From the NCBI GenBank assembly GCA_052390275.1, contig JBQTHD010000019.1, positions 12,666 through 76,665 of the forward strand: 64,000 nt of DNA. The letters are read 5' to 3'. A program made the position numbers and the translations under genes. Shown here piece by piece: positions 30,103 to 38,899 of the stretch; the first letter of the stretch is position 1, and each line of letters opens with the position of its first letter. Below the pieces are notes generated by a model. That model searched no databases, was not told the DNA's origin, and saw only the letters and a list, made by a program, of their open reading frames with translations. The stretch is from JBQTHD01 sp052390275 (GTDB lineage Bacteria; Actinomycetota; Acidimicrobiia; Acidimicrobiales; AC-14).

Positions 30103-31100
30103 GCCGAGTTGACGACGAAGGGTAGGGATACGACCCGAGCCTCCAGATCTGTTCCGCGAGCGTCGACGATCACGTCGGCTCCGGGGCGAAGGTAAGGGGG
30201 TAGAAAAGCCAGCGCGATCCCGGTTTCCAGCGTGGGTGAGTAGTTGCCGCTGGTCACCTCGCCGATGACGCGGCCGCCGGCCTTCACCGGGTATCCGGCC
30301 CTGGGGGGCTGGCGACCGTCGAGAAGGAGGCCGGCCAGGCGCCGAGCCAGGCCCTTGTGCCGCTCGGCCAGCAGGGCTTCACGACCCCGGAACGTGGGCT
30401 TGTCCCAGGCCACCACCCAGTCCAGGCCCGCCTGCGCCGGGGTAATGCCCGGGCCCAGTTCGTGGCCGTGCAGAGGCAACCCCGCCTCCAGCCGAAGGGT
30501 GTCCCGGGCACCGAGCCCCGCCGGGGCCACCCCGGCCTCCATCAGGGCCGACCAGAAGGACAGGGCCACCGAGACGGGCAGAGCACATTCGACGCCATCC
30601 TCCCCGGTGTACCCGGTCCCTGCGGCAACACAGGGCTCCCCTTCCCACTCGAAGCGTGTGAGGCGGAACCGGGGTACCGAGGCGGCGGGGATGCTGAGTT
30701 CGGCCACCGCCCGGCGGGCGTCGGGCCCCTGGACGGCGATCACCGCCCGGGCCCGTGTTATGTCCGTCCCTCCCAGGATGGCCTGGACGCTAGAAGTGTT
30801 GGCGGCGTTGGGCATTACGTGGAACTCCCCGGGGTGCACCCACCAGACGATCAGGTCGTCGAGGACCGAACCGTCGTACTCGTCGAGGAGGTGGGTGTAC
30901 TGGGCACAGCCCGGCCGGATCCGGTCCAGATCGTTGGTGAGGTTGGCCTGGAGCAGCGCAGCGGCCTCGGGGCCCGTTACCCGCAGGCTTCCCAGGTGGC
31001 TCACATCGAACGCAACCGCAGAGCCGCGGCAGGTTCGATGCTCGACCAGTGTTCCGGTCGGATAGGAAACCGGCATCTCCCATCCGCCGAAGGCGACCAT
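30099..31100 (-). CDS. gcvT: Aminomethyltransferase, glycine cleavage T-protein
   Basis: A folate-dependent T-protein that moves the one-carbon unit from GcvH to tetrahydrofolate. MVAFGGWEMPVSYPTG at the start and SHLGSLRVTG, FHVMPNAANTSSV, GTGYTGEDGVECALP and TSGNYSPTLETGIALA are diagnostic. I list the only canonical start, ATG 31100, giving 333 residues. But the in-frame sequence just upstream, LHLSPLDRAHRQAGAR, is exactly the usual T-protein N-terminus, and it is open only to a CTG at 31148, 6 nt after the stop of the preceding gene. A CTG start is therefore likely. It is first in the gcvT-PA-PB operon. Confidence 0.93.
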   Translation of the reverse strand: MVAFGGWEMPVSYPTGTLVEHRTCRGSAVAFDVSHLGSLRVTGPEAAALLQANLTNDLDRIRPGCAQYTHLLDEYDGSVLDDLIVWWVHPGEFHVMPNAANTSSVQAILGGTDITRARAVIAVQGPDARRAVAELSIPAASVPRFRLTRFEWEGEPCVAAGTGYTGEDGVECALPVSVALSFWSALMEAGVAPAGLGARDTLRLEAGLPLHGHELGPGITPAQAGLDWVVAWDKPTFRGREALLAERHKGLARRLAGLLLDGRQPPRAGYPVKAGGRVIGEVTSGNYSPTLETGIALAFLPPYLRPGADVIVDARGTDLEARVVSLPFVVNSA

Positions 31101-31154
31101 CCGGGCACCAGCCTGACGATGGGCCCTATCCAGGGGCGACAGGTGCAGCTTGGG

Positions 31155-31997
31155 CTACCTATTGCCGATCAGGGCAGCCATGGAATCAGCCTCACCGGAC
31201 CCGGTGGCCGCCCGGGGCAGAGCCTCGAGCAGGGCCCGATGCAGGTGACCGTTGGTGGAAACGGCACTTCCACCATCGGCGCGGGACCGACCGAACATAT
31301 CGGTGAACACCCCACCGGCCTCGGCCACGATCACCGCCACCGCTGCCACGTCCCAGTGCGCTACCTCGGGTTCGACCGCGGCGTCCAAAGTCCCTTCGGC
31401 CACCATCATGTGGGACCAGAAGTCCCCGAACGCCCGGGTCCGTTCGCAGCGGCGACACAGGGCTCCGAAGGCGCCCCCAAGTCCCACGGCCTCGAATCCG
31501 GGCACGTCGTCATATCCCAGCCAGCAGGATTCCAGGTCCTGGCGGTTCGAGACAGCCAACCGGCGCGACTGCGCCAGGGACCCACCGGTCCAGGCCCCGC
31601 CGCCGGTGGAGGCCCACCACCGCCGACCCAGCGCCGGGGCCGAGACCACCCCCACCACCCCTGCACCGTCGCATTCCACCCCGATCAGGGTCCCCCATAC
31701 GGGGACTCCCCGCACGTAGTTCTTGGTGCCGTCGATGGGGTCGAGGATCCAACGTTTGGAGGATCCGTCGATGTCGGCCGCTCCCTCCTCCTCACCAACG
31801 ATGGCCTGGCCGGGACGGTGCTCGGCCAGAATCCGCCGGAGGAGCGTTTCGGTGGCCCGGTCGGCATCGGTGACCGGGGTGAAGTCCTCCTTGGTCTCGA
31901 CGGCCAGATCCCCCGCCTGCCAGCGAGCCATGGTGACCTGGTCGGCATGGTCGGCCATTTCCAGGGCCAGGGCGAGGTCCGACCCCAAGGTCGTCAA
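31155..31997 (-). CDS. HisN-like inositol monophosphatase family phosphatase
   Basis: A 280-residue Mg2+-dependent phosphatase. The metal sites are visible: E in IVGEEEG (about residue 70), WILDPIDGTKNYVRG (about 83-97) and HWDVAAVAVIVAEAGG (about 217-232). The wording of the central block (VPVWGTLIG, FGDFWSHMMVAEG) is closest to actinobacterial histidinol-phosphatase HisN, but inositol phosphatases and SuhB share it. It starts at TTG 31997. Its TAG stop is followed after 6 nt by the likely CTG start of gcvT in the same frame. Confidence 0.85.
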   Translation of the reverse strand: MTTLGSDLALALEMADHADQVTMARWQAGDLAVETKEDFTPVTDADRATETLLRRILAEHRPGQAIVGEEEGAADIDGSSKRWILDPIDGTKNYVRGVPVWGTLIGVECDGAGVVGVVSAPALGRRWWASTGGGAWTGGSLAQSRRLAVSNRQDLESCWLGYDDVPGFEAVGLGGAFGALCRRCERTRAFGDFWSHMMVAEGTLDAAVEPEVAHWDVAAVAVIVAEAGGVFTDMFGRSRADGGSAVSTNGHLHRALLEALPRAATGSGEADSMAALIGNR

Positions 31998-32043
31998 GCG
32001 AAGTTGCCGATCAGTTCCGGAGACGGTTGGGCCCGGCGACCGA

Positions 32044-32457
32044 TCAATCCGAGATTCCGAATCGTGCCATCAGATCCAGGTAGTCCCGACGGTAGATCAC
32101 CTTGACCCGGGTCCCCGGATAGACCTCCCCCAGACGTCGAGCCTTTCGGTTCTTCTTGGTCACCAGTTTCTGATTGAGGGTGGTGATCTCCACGTACTGG
32201 TCGTAATCAGGCAGATAAAAGTCCGGCGTGAAGGCCTGGGCCGGGCGTCCCTCGGCATCGCGCTCGAGGACGAATGTGGTGGGCTCGTACAACCAGCGAA
32301 CCCTGTGGAGGTCCAGAAGCCGGGCGAACTCCAACTCCGAGTGATGGGCAAAGCGCACCCGGGTCGAAGGCAGTTCGTCCGCCAGATGGTCCTCATTCCT
32401 CCTGGCGGCGGAGGTGCCGGGGTCGGTGACGACGCTCATGGCGGCAACCGGGGTCAT
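32044..32457 (-). CDS. PD-(D/E)XK nuclease-like conserved protein
   Basis: A 137-residue protein of a family common in actinobacteria. HHSELEFARLLDLHRVRW, then FTPDFYLPDYDQYVEITTL and KLVTKKNRKARRL fit the PD-(D/E)XK nuclease core: an early Glu, Asp in PDF, Glu in VEITT, and a following Lys. Similar folds occur in TnsA and Vsr-type nucleases. Nuclease activity has not been shown for this family as far as I know. The start ATG overlaps the upstream MerR stop (TGATG); ATG 32439 is an alternative. Confidence 0.7.
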   Translation of the reverse strand: MTPVAAMSVVTDPGTSAARRNEDHLADELPSTRVRFAHHSELEFARLLDLHRVRWLYEPTTFVLERDAEGRPAQAFTPDFYLPDYDQYVEITTLNQKLVTKKNRKARRLGEVYPGTRVKVIYRRDYLDLMARFGISD

Positions 32458-33044
32458 CAGACCGCCGCCGCCACGTCCGGGCCGACCGGGGCGGTAATGA
32501 GTTCTCTCTCTGCGGTGGGCGCGGTAGGCGCGGTGGGCAAAGATCGGATGGCCGAATGCAACTCCTCCACCACCCCGGCGAGGGCCACGATGCTAAGCAC
32601 CCCCTGGCCTTGGCGGACCAGGTCCACCAGGTCTCCGTCGGACCGCACCAGCAAAGGGGAACGCCCGCTCAGTACCAGGCTGGCGTTGGCAATCTCCTCC
32701 CCCAGGTTGATGCGGAGAAAATCCACCGCCCGCCGGGCCGACTGCAAAGAAACGCCGGCGTCGAGCAGACCCTTGATGACCTTCAGTTCCACCAGGTCCC
32801 GGTAGGAGTACCGGCGTTGCGTGCCACTACCCCGGGCGTCGGCCAACGATGGCCGGATCAGGTCCGTTCGGGCCCAGTAGTCCAACTGACGGTACGTGAT
32901 GCCCACGATCCGGCAAGCCGCCGGCCCACTGAAGCCGGCGGTCACCGCCAACCCTTCGGTGGAGCCAGCCGGAAAGTGCCCGGCCACGACCCCAACCCCG
33001 GCTTCACCCGGACCTGGGTCATTCCCCGCCTGATCTGTCGCCAC
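32457..33044 (-). CDS. MerR family regulator (Rv1830-like position)
   Basis: A 195-residue regulator with a MerR DNA-binding domain at about residues 36-105 (GPAACRIVGITYRQLDYWAR, GTQRRYSYRDLVELKVIKGL, LLDAGVSLQSARRAV). The C-terminal part is short and ends with a TAPTAPTA stretch from a 9-bp repeat. GAGGAG lies 6 nt before GTG 33044. Its place after gcvH-garA-ftsR-DUF151 matches Rv1826-Rv1830 of Mycobacterium tuberculosis, so it is the counterpart of Rv1830. A TAGGGT box lies about 146 bp upstream. Confidence 0.88.
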   Translation of the reverse strand: MATDQAGNDPGPGEAGVGVVAGHFPAGSTEGLAVTAGFSGPAACRIVGITYRQLDYWARTDLIRPSLADARGSGTQRRYSYRDLVELKVIKGLLDAGVSLQSARRAVDFLRINLGEEIANASLVLSGRSPLLVRSDGDLVDLVRQGQGVLSIVALAGVVEELHSAIRSLPTAPTAPTAERELITAPVGPDVAAAV

Positions 33045-33189
33045 GTGTCCTCCTCTGGCATCGGGCCGGCCTCTGGAAACCGAATCCAGCGACAGGCCAC
33101 ACCACCTGAGCCCTGCCGGACGACGAACACCGACCGGCGGGGATGCCCCAACTACCGAACCGTAACTACGTGGTTGCGATTCGGTTCAG

Positions 33190-33195
33190 ACCCTA
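33190..33195 (-). promoter_or_regulatory. Probable -10 box (TAGGGT) for the MerR gene
   Basis: The minus strand reads GGTGCACTAGGGT, sharing the GTGCACTAG core with the boxes before gcvH and the 12942 gene. It lies about 146 bp before GTG 33044, so this transcript would have a leader. The gap 33045-33291 otherwise shows nothing coding. Confidence 0.35.
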
Positions 33196-33291
33196 GTGCA
33201 CCGCACCAGTGGTGGTCGGGGTGAACCGCCCAGGCGGCCCCTGAGGGGATCGGGAACTCGGGGATGGGGACCGATCAGGTTCCGCTGACCC

Positions 33292-33774
33292 TCAGGAGGC
33301 GAAGTCCTCGGGGCTGATCTCGTCGAGGAAGGCCCGGAACCGTTCGACCTCGTCGTCGGCCACGTCCTCGGCGGTGACCCCCACGCCCGCCTCGTCCAAC
33401 ACTTCCTCGGCGGCGAAGATCGGGGTTCCCAGGCGGGCGGCCAGGGCGATCGCGTCCGACGGCCGGCTGGAGACCCGGCTGGTCGAGGTGCCCGAGACCA
33501 ACTCGATGTCGGCGAAGAACGTCCGGTCCCGGAGTTCGGTGATCACGATCCGGCTGACCTTGGCCCCCAGGGCCTCCAGCAGGTCTTTCATGAGGTCATG
33601 TGTCATGGGTCGCTGGGTTTCGACCCCTTGGAGGGCGAAAGCAATGGCCGTGGCCTCCACCGGTCCGATGAAGATGGGCAGAACGCGGTTTTCCCCGGCC
33701 ACCTCCCGCAGCAGAACGATGGGGTTGTTGGTGGGCATCTCCACCCGGACCCCGACCAGCCGCATCTCCACCAC
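33292..33774 (-). CDS. Bifunctional nuclease (DUF151) family protein
   Basis: A 160-residue protein with a full BFN/DUF151 domain: VGVRVEMPTNNPIVLLRE, LPIFIGPVEATAIAFALQG, THDLMKDLLEALGAKV and SRVSSRPSDAIALAARLGTPIF. An acidic tail follows (DVADDEVERFRAFLDEISPEDF). It corresponds to Rv1829 of M. tuberculosis by content and order. Members have been described as nucleases in plants and bacteria. The start is GTG 33774, with a TAGCCT box about 12-17 nt upstream, so it may have its own promoter between ftsR and itself. Confidence 0.92.
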   Translation of the reverse strand: MVEMRLVGVRVEMPTNNPIVLLREVAGENRVLPIFIGPVEATAIAFALQGVETQRPMTHDLMKDLLEALGAKVSRIVITELRDRTFFADIELVSGTSTSRVSSRPSDAIALAARLGTPIFAAEEVLDEAGVGVTAEDVADDEVERFRAFLDEISPEDFAS

Positions 33775-33891
33775 AGACGGGTCAGGCTAATCCGCCCTTC
33801 TGCCCCACCCGAACCCTCTTGGTCGGGCCCGAACCCGGGCGTGCCCACCCCGAAACCCGGCCGACGCTCGACCGCCCGTCGGCCCGCAGCC

Positions 33892-34785
33892 TCAGTCAGA
33901 CGGAGGGTGATGCAGGCTCTGGCGGAGCATGGCCATGCGAAGCCCCTCCCCCAGGCGGGTCAACTCCTCCAACGCCTCGGAAGCCTGCTGACGGGCCTCG
34001 GGGTTGCGCTGCTTGATCATGGGCGTGATCAGCTGTTCGAAGAATCCCGCCTCCCTCTCCGCAGCCGTCCGGTACATGCGCAGATGCCTGGCCTCGACCC
34101 CGTACTTCATGAATCCGGCGGCCAGCCGGGCCACTGCCAGAGCGGCCTCGTCGTAGTAGGTGGTGGGACCGACCCGACGGCTGGAGAGAAGCCCGAAACG
34201 CTCCAGGTCCTTGAGGTCCTCCTCGCCCAGGCCGGTGAGGCCGGTGATCTCCGCCGCGGTCAGGCTGGCCCCGCTCTCGGCGGCCCGCGCCGGCACCGCC
34301 TCCCGGGCAGGGCCACGGTCCGGGCGGCTCGGCGCCGGACCCCGCTCAGTCGACCCGGGCCCGGACCCTCCAGCGCTCACGGGTCGGGAACCTCGGCTCT
34401 CGCCCTGATCCGAGGCGACGGACCCGGTGGAGGGCCCGGAGGAAGCCGGTGCCGAGCCGGATCGCCCCCGGGCGTCGCCCAGGCGGGGTGCGGAGGGGGC
34501 CACGGTTCCCAGGCCGACCGGGGGTTCGCTGCGGCCCTCGTGTCCGGCACGCAGCCGACCCTTGATGACCTTGAGAGGCAAAAAGTGCTCCCGCTGCTGG
34601 CGCAGAATCCACCGGAGGCGGTCGACGTCGGTCTCGTAGAACTTGCGGTAACCCGATGGCGTCCGCTCCGGATCCAACAGCCCCTGGCTCTCCAAGAAGC
34701 GGATCTTGGAGATGGTGACGTCGGGGAACTCCTGCTTGAGCAGGGACAGCACCTCGCCGATGGACAGGTAGGCACGATCCTCCAC
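33892..34785 (-). CDS. ftsR: FtsR-like MerR regulator of cell division
   Basis: A 297-residue MerR-type protein. The DNA-binding part reads AYLSIGEVLSLLKQEFPDVT, SKIRFLESQGLLDPERTPSG and YRKFYETDVDRLRWIL; a disordered Ser/Gly/Pro linker (about 85-170) leads to a C-terminal helical part with SLTAAEITGLTGLGEEDL and a second MerR-like wing (LLSSRRVGPTTYYDEAAL). It corresponds to Rv1828 and to corynebacterial FtsR, which activates ftsZ. I chose GTG 34785, 1 nt after the garA stop. It follows gcvH and garA, and ftsZ lies 7 kb away in this window, so the link is plausible. Confidence 0.87.
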   Translation of the reverse strand: MEDRAYLSIGEVLSLLKQEFPDVTISKIRFLESQGLLDPERTPSGYRKFYETDVDRLRWILRQQREHFLPLKVIKGRLRAGHEGRSEPPVGLGTVAPSAPRLGDARGRSGSAPASSGPSTGSVASDQGESRGSRPVSAGGSGPGSTERGPAPSRPDRGPAREAVPARAAESGASLTAAEITGLTGLGEEDLKDLERFGLLSSRRVGPTTYYDEAALAVARLAAGFMKYGVEARHLRMYRTAAEREAGFFEQLITPMIKQRNPEARQQASEALEELTRLGEGLRMAMLRQSLHHPPSD

Positions 34786-34786
34786 C

Positions 34787-35272
34787 TCAGCCCCCGGCCA
34801 GGCCGACGAAGAACACCAACTTGAACTTGCCGATCTGCAGTTCGTCGCCGTTGGCCAGAGCCACATCATCCACTCGTTCACGATTCACGTAGGTGCCGTT
34901 GAGAGATCCGGCATCGCGCACCTTGAACCCTTCGGCCGTACGGACGATCTCGGCATGATGGCGGGAAACGGTGATGTCGTCCAGGAACACCTCGTTGTCC
35001 AGGCTGCGGCCCGCCCGGGACACATCGGCCTCCAGGGTGAACTTGGAGCCGGCCATGGGGCCCCGCTTGATGACCAGGACGGCGGTGGACCGTGGGACGG
35101 CATCGAGATGGACGCCCAGGTCCTCGGCGTGGACCCGGTCGGCCTGTTGGGGGTCGACACCGCCGCCGGTGGGGGTGTCCGATCCCGCCGACGTCGGAGG
35201 TTGGACATGGATGGCGGTGGTGTCGTCGGAGGTGGGCCGCCCGGCGCTGGCGGATTCGCCGTTGGGGTTCAA
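34787..35272 (-). CDS. garA: GarA-like FHA-domain protein
   Basis: A 161-residue protein with a forkhead-associated domain at about residues 65-155: AGRSLDNEVFLDDITVSRHH, AEIVRTAEGFKVRDAGSLNG and TYVNRERVDDVAL. The FHA RSxxN...SRHH...LNGTYVN signature is complete. Upstream is a TT pair in SDDTTAIHV, where GarA is phosphorylated by Ser/Thr kinases. GarA/OdhI switches glutamate and 2-oxoglutarate metabolism by binding its targets when unphosphorylated. TTG 35272 overlaps the gcvH stop (TTGA). The gene order matches Rv1827 between gcvH and ftsR. Confidence 0.92.
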   Translation of the reverse strand: MNPNGESASAGRPTSDDTTAIHVQPPTSAGSDTPTGGGVDPQQADRVHAEDLGVHLDAVPRSTAVLVIKRGPMAGSKFTLEADVSRAGRSLDNEVFLDDITVSRHHAEIVRTAEGFKVRDAGSLNGTYVNRERVDDVALANGDELQIGKFKLVFFVGLAGG

Positions 35273-35649
35273 CTTGTGACCAGAGCCTGATAATCGGTGG
35301 CGCTGAGGAGCCCGTCTAGAGCTTCGGGGTCGGAGGGGGTGATCACGCAGATCCAACCCTGACCGTAAGGATCATCGTTGAGGTAACCCGGAGAGTCAGC
35401 CAGTGCCCCGTTGACTGCGGCCACCGTCCCCGCCACCGGGGCGAAGACGTCGGAGACGGACTTGGTGGACTCCACCTCACCCAGGGAACCGCCAGCGGCC
35501 ACTTCGTCTCCGAGCCGGGGCAAGGCCACGAAGACCACGTCGCCCAGGGCCTGCTGCGCAAAGTCAGTCACGCCCACCCTTACCCCGGCGGAGTCAGCCA
35601 TGGCCCATTCGTGATCGGCTGTGTAACGGCGGTCTTCGGGCACCTTCAC
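35269..35649 (-). CDS. gcvH: Glycine cleavage system H protein
   Basis: A 126-residue lipoyl-carrier protein. RRYTADHEWAMADSAGVRVG and FAQQALGDVVFVALP open the fold and the lipoyl Lys is in LGEVESTKSVSDVFAPV; NDDPYGQGWICVI closes it. It shuttles the aminomethyl group between the P, T and L proteins. The start is GTG 35649, exactly 7 nt after a TAGGTT -10 box, consistent with a leaderless transcript. It is the first gene of the gcvH-garA-ftsR block and separate from gcvT-PA-PB. Confidence 0.94.
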   Translation of the reverse strand: MKVPEDRRYTADHEWAMADSAGVRVGVTDFAQQALGDVVFVALPRLGDEVAAGGSLGEVESTKSVSDVFAPVAGTVAAVNGALADSPGYLNDDPYGQGWICVITPSDPEALDGLLSATDYQALVTS

Positions 35650-35656
35650 CAGGGGC

Positions 35657-35662
35657 AACCTA
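35657..35662 (-). promoter_or_regulatory. Leaderless promoter -10 box (TAGGTT) of gcvH
   Basis: The minus strand reads CGGTGCACTAGGTT, then 7 nt, then the GTG start at 35649. Transcription would begin at or next to the start codon. This spacing supports the chosen gcvH start. Confidence 0.5.
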
Positions 35663-35713
35663 GTGCACCGCTTCGAACTTTCCACATGCGATCGGAGTTG
35701 GGACGACGGGGCA

Positions 35714-38212
35714 CTAATGATCCCCGGTCCGCAGCACCTGGCGCAGGATCCGTGACCATTCGGTCACCTTGGCCCGGGCCTCGGCCTCGGTCGGCCCCTC
35801 CGCCCAGACCGTTGTCACCGGATGATCGGGATCGGTGCGGATCAAAGCCCAGGACTCCCTATTTCCGATACGGATCCCGTCGATGAGCGACGTCTGCGCC
35901 CCGGCCGTCCGCTCGAGCAGAAGTCGCATCAACAGACCCTTGTCCCGCCACGGGGTGGCCACCTCCTCCCGCGCCTGGTGAACCTGGGGAAGACCGGCCA
36001 CCACTTCCGAAAGTGCTCCGCCGGTGGATGCCAGAAGGCCGAGGACATGGACGAAGGTGGCCACCGCGTCGAACGCCGGAAGGAAGTCCCCGACGATAAA
36101 CCCTCCAGCACCATCGGCCCCTAGTACCACGTCGGACTGCCGGCAGGCCTCCATGATGTGGGCCGGACCGATGCGGGTACGGCTCACCCGGCCCCCGGCC
36201 GCCTCGGCCACCCGCTCAGCCATGGCCGTCACCGACACCGGCAGAGCCACATGACATTTGGGATAGGCCGCAGCCGACATGGCCACCAAAGCCAGGAGCG
36301 CCTGATCGGTGGTCAGGATGTGACCGGTCTCGTCGATCAGGGTGATTCGCTCCCCTCCCGGATCGAGCACCGCCCCCATCGTCGAATCCGAGGCTCTGAC
36401 CAGGTCCGCGACGCGGGCCGCATGAACTCCGGCGTCGAAGGCGGCCGCCCCCGCGGTGTAGGCGTAGGGATTGATGGCGAGAACGTCGGCGCCCAGCTTT
36501 CCCAGCAGGGTGGGCATGATCATGGCTGTGGACCCGAAGGCGTAGTCAACCACCACGGTGAAGGCCTGGGCCCGGATCTCCTCGACGTCGACGGTGTCGA
36601 TCAACGCGGCGGTGTAATAGTCCAGAGCCCTGGCGGGAAAGTCGATCTCACCGATGTCGGCGGCGAAAACCCGTCGGAAGTCACCCCGGTTGAAGGACCG
36701 CTCGATCCGGCGCTGACCCACCTCGTCCATGTCGATTCCGTCGGCATCGAAGAATCGGATGGCCACCGATTGAGGGTCCCCCGGACACAGGCGAACCGTC
36801 AGGCCACCCTGGGCCCGGCGTGTACCGATGTGGAAGCGGGTCAGGGGTACGCTGGCCATGGCCAAGTCGTCCACGTTGACCCCCGCAGCATTCAGGCCGG
36901 CCATGACGGCCCGCTTCAGCGCCCGGGCCGCCCGGCTGGAGTCCCGGGAGGTGGTGACCGTGGCCCCCTTCTTGAGGCTGGAGGCGTACGCCATGGCCAC
37001 GCGGCAGGCCATTTCCGGGGTCACGTCCACGTTGGCCAACCCGGTGACCCCGCCGGCGCTGAACAGGCTCCGCGCCCCCCTTGACTCCCAGACGATGGAC
37101 GAGTTGACGATGGCACCCGGCTCCACCGTCTTGTAGGGGTAGACGCGTACACCGGGGTTGACAACGGCGTGGTCTCCCACGAAGCAGTGGTCGCCGAGGA
37201 CGGTGCCCTCCTCGCATCGGGCGTGATCGCGCAGGTCGCAGGACGGTCCCACTATGGAACCTCGGAGCCGGACGGAATCGCCCAGGTAGGTGCTGTCACA
37301 AACCACGCTGCGCTCGATTAGGACCCCGGACCCCACGCTCACATTGGCTCCGACCACGGCATACGGACCGATCCGAGCACCGGCCTGGACGCGGCAGTGG
37401 TCACCCAGCATGGCCGGCCCGTCAACTTGGGCTGCCGGATCCACCTCGGCCCCCTCCCCCATCCATACCTGGCGGTCCACCCGCATCCCGGGGATGTCCA
37501 GCGCCACGGCGCCGTCGAGGGCATCGCGATGTGCCCGAAGGTAGGCGTCGAGGGTTCCCACATCCTCCCAGTAACCCTCGGCCACGTAGCCGCAGACCCG
37601 GCCGCCGGATGCCATCACCGAAGGGAACACGTCGGAGGAAAAGTCGCAACGCTCCCCCGGGGGGATGTGGTCGAACACCCGGGGATCACAGACGTAGATG
37701 CCGGTGTTGACCGTGTCGCTGAAGACCTCGCCCCAGGTCGGCTTCTCCAGGAACCGCTCCACCATGCCCTCTGGCGAGGCGATGACGATGCCGAACTCCA
37801 ACGGATTCGGCACGGACTTGAGGGCCAGGGTGGCAACGGCTTCGTGGGAGGAGTGAAACTCGACCAGGGCCGAAAGATCTATGTCGGTGAGAACGTCGCC
37901 CGAGATGACCAGAAACGGTTCGGCCAGAACTTCCCGAGCGTTGCCCACCGACCCGGCCGTTCCCAGCGGGGACTCCTCGGTGGCGTAAACCATCCGTACG
38001 CCGAACTCCGACCCATCGCCGAAGTAGGCCCTGATGCTCTGGGGCAAAAATGCCAGAGTCACGACGATGTCGTCGAAACCGTGGCGCACCAGCAACCCGA
38101 CGATGTGTTCCATCATCGGCCGGTTCAGCAGGGGTAGCAGAGGCTTGGGGGCGTTGGAGGTGAGCGGCCGCAACCGGGTTCCCTCCCCTCCGGCCATGAT
38201 CACCGCCTTCAT
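35714..38212 (-). CDS. Nucleotidyltransferase / phosphomannomutase-like fusion
   Basis: An 832-residue fusion. Residues 1-235 are a sugar-1-phosphate nucleotidyltransferase (MKAVIMAGGEGTRLRPLT, EKPTWGEVFSDTVNTGIYV). About 240-375 is a left-handed beta-helix with hexapeptides (GARIGPYAVVGANVSVGSGV). From about 380 to 832 is an alpha-D-phosphohexomutase-like part (GVTGLANVDVTPEMACRVAM). The mutase serine loop is TTSRDSSRAARA rather than TASHNP, as in other members of this fusion type, so mutase activity is doubtful. Such proteins are annotated mannose-1-phosphate guanylyltransferases. It stands alone between gcvH and the PgsA-like gene. Confidence 0.88.
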   Translation of the reverse strand: MKAVIMAGGEGTRLRPLTSNAPKPLLPLLNRPMMEHIVGLLVRHGFDDIVVTLAFLPQSIRAYFGDGSEFGVRMVYATEESPLGTAGSVGNAREVLAEPFLVISGDVLTDIDLSALVEFHSSHEAVATLALKSVPNPLEFGIVIASPEGMVERFLEKPTWGEVFSDTVNTGIYVCDPRVFDHIPPGERCDFSSDVFPSVMASGGRVCGYVAEGYWEDVGTLDAYLRAHRDALDGAVALDIPGMRVDRQVWMGEGAEVDPAAQVDGPAMLGDHCRVQAGARIGPYAVVGANVSVGSGVLIERSVVCDSTYLGDSVRLRGSIVGPSCDLRDHARCEEGTVLGDHCFVGDHAVVNPGVRVYPYKTVEPGAIVNSSIVWESRGARSLFSAGGVTGLANVDVTPEMACRVAMAYASSLKKGATVTTSRDSSRAARALKRAVMAGLNAAGVNVDDLAMASVPLTRFHIGTRRAQGGLTVRLCPGDPQSVAIRFFDADGIDMDEVGQRRIERSFNRGDFRRVFAADIGEIDFPARALDYYTAALIDTVDVEEIRAQAFTVVVDYAFGSTAMIMPTLLGKLGADVLAINPYAYTAGAAAFDAGVHAARVADLVRASDSTMGAVLDPGGERITLIDETGHILTTDQALLALVAMSAAAYPKCHVALPVSVTAMAERVAEAAGGRVSRTRIGPAHIMEACRQSDVVLGADGAGGFIVGDFLPAFDAVATFVHVLGLLASTGGALSEVVAGLPQVHQAREEVATPWRDKGLLMRLLLERTAGAQTSLIDGIRIGNRESWALIRTDPDHPVTTVWAEGPTEAEARAKVTEWSRILRQVLRTGDH

Positions 38213-38237
38213 GGCTGCCGTGTCCGAACCTGGTCGG

Positions 38238-38867
38238 TCATTGGCCGCGGCCCTCGGCCAGGGCCTTTCGACCCTGGGGCAGGTACCCGAAGGCGGCGTA
38301 CCACCCGAAGGCCAAACCGACCACGGCCACGGGCCAGGCCACCCAGGCGGTCGGTCCCTGGCCCCCGCCGGCCAGAAAGAGTGGGAAGGCCACCATCAGG
38401 GCGAACGTCCCACACTTGCCCGGCCAACTGACATCGATGCGGCGGGCCCCCATCCCCGCCAGCACCAGGGCCACCACCGACACCAGGATCTCCCGGGTGG
38501 CCGCCGCCCAGACCAGGACGGAGGGCGCCGACCCCTCGATGCCGATGGCCACGATTCCCACCCCCAGCAGGATCCGGTCGGCGGTGGGGTCGAGCACTTT
38601 GCCCAGGGTGGAGACCTGGTTGAACCGCCGGGCGATGTAGCCGTCGACCCAGTCGGTTACACCCAGCACGGCCAGAAGGCCGGCCGCCGCCACCGGGCGT
38701 TCCTCGGAGAACAGGAGCCAGAGGAACAAAGGCACGCAGGCCAGCCGACCCAGGGACAACAGGTTCGGGACGGTCAGGACCTGGCGGGGCCCGATCTGGG
38801 ACTCGGCCGGCGGGACGAAATCACCTTCCTCCGCCGGGACCGGTGCAGAGTTGCGGCCCGGGGTCAT
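38238..38867 (-). CDS. CDP-alcohol phosphatidyltransferase (PgsA-like)
   Basis: A 209-residue membrane enzyme. The catalytic motif D-G-x2-A-R-x8-G-x3-D-x3-D is complete in VTDWVDGYIARRFNQVSTLG, then KVLDPTADRIL. About five hydrophobic segments follow TVPNLLSLGRLACVPLFL. The family joins CDP-diacylglycerol to an alcohol such as glycerol phosphate or inositol phosphate; the exact product is not clear. I chose ATG 38867; GTG 38897 would leave almost no space to the divergent MobA-like gene. It sits 25 bp upstream of the nucleotidyltransferase fusion. Confidence 0.88.
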   Translation of the reverse strand: MTPGRNSAPVPAEEGDFVPPAESQIGPRQVLTVPNLLSLGRLACVPLFLWLLFSEERPVAAAGLLAVLGVTDWVDGYIARRFNQVSTLGKVLDPTADRILLGVGIVAIGIEGSAPSVLVWAAATREILVSVVALVLAGMGARRIDVSWPGKCGTFALMVAFPLFLAGGGQGPTAWVAWPVAVVGLAFGWYAAFGYLPQGRKALAEGRGQ

Positions 38868-38899
38868 CTTCGTCGGCAGCCTACCGGCGGGCGTCACCG

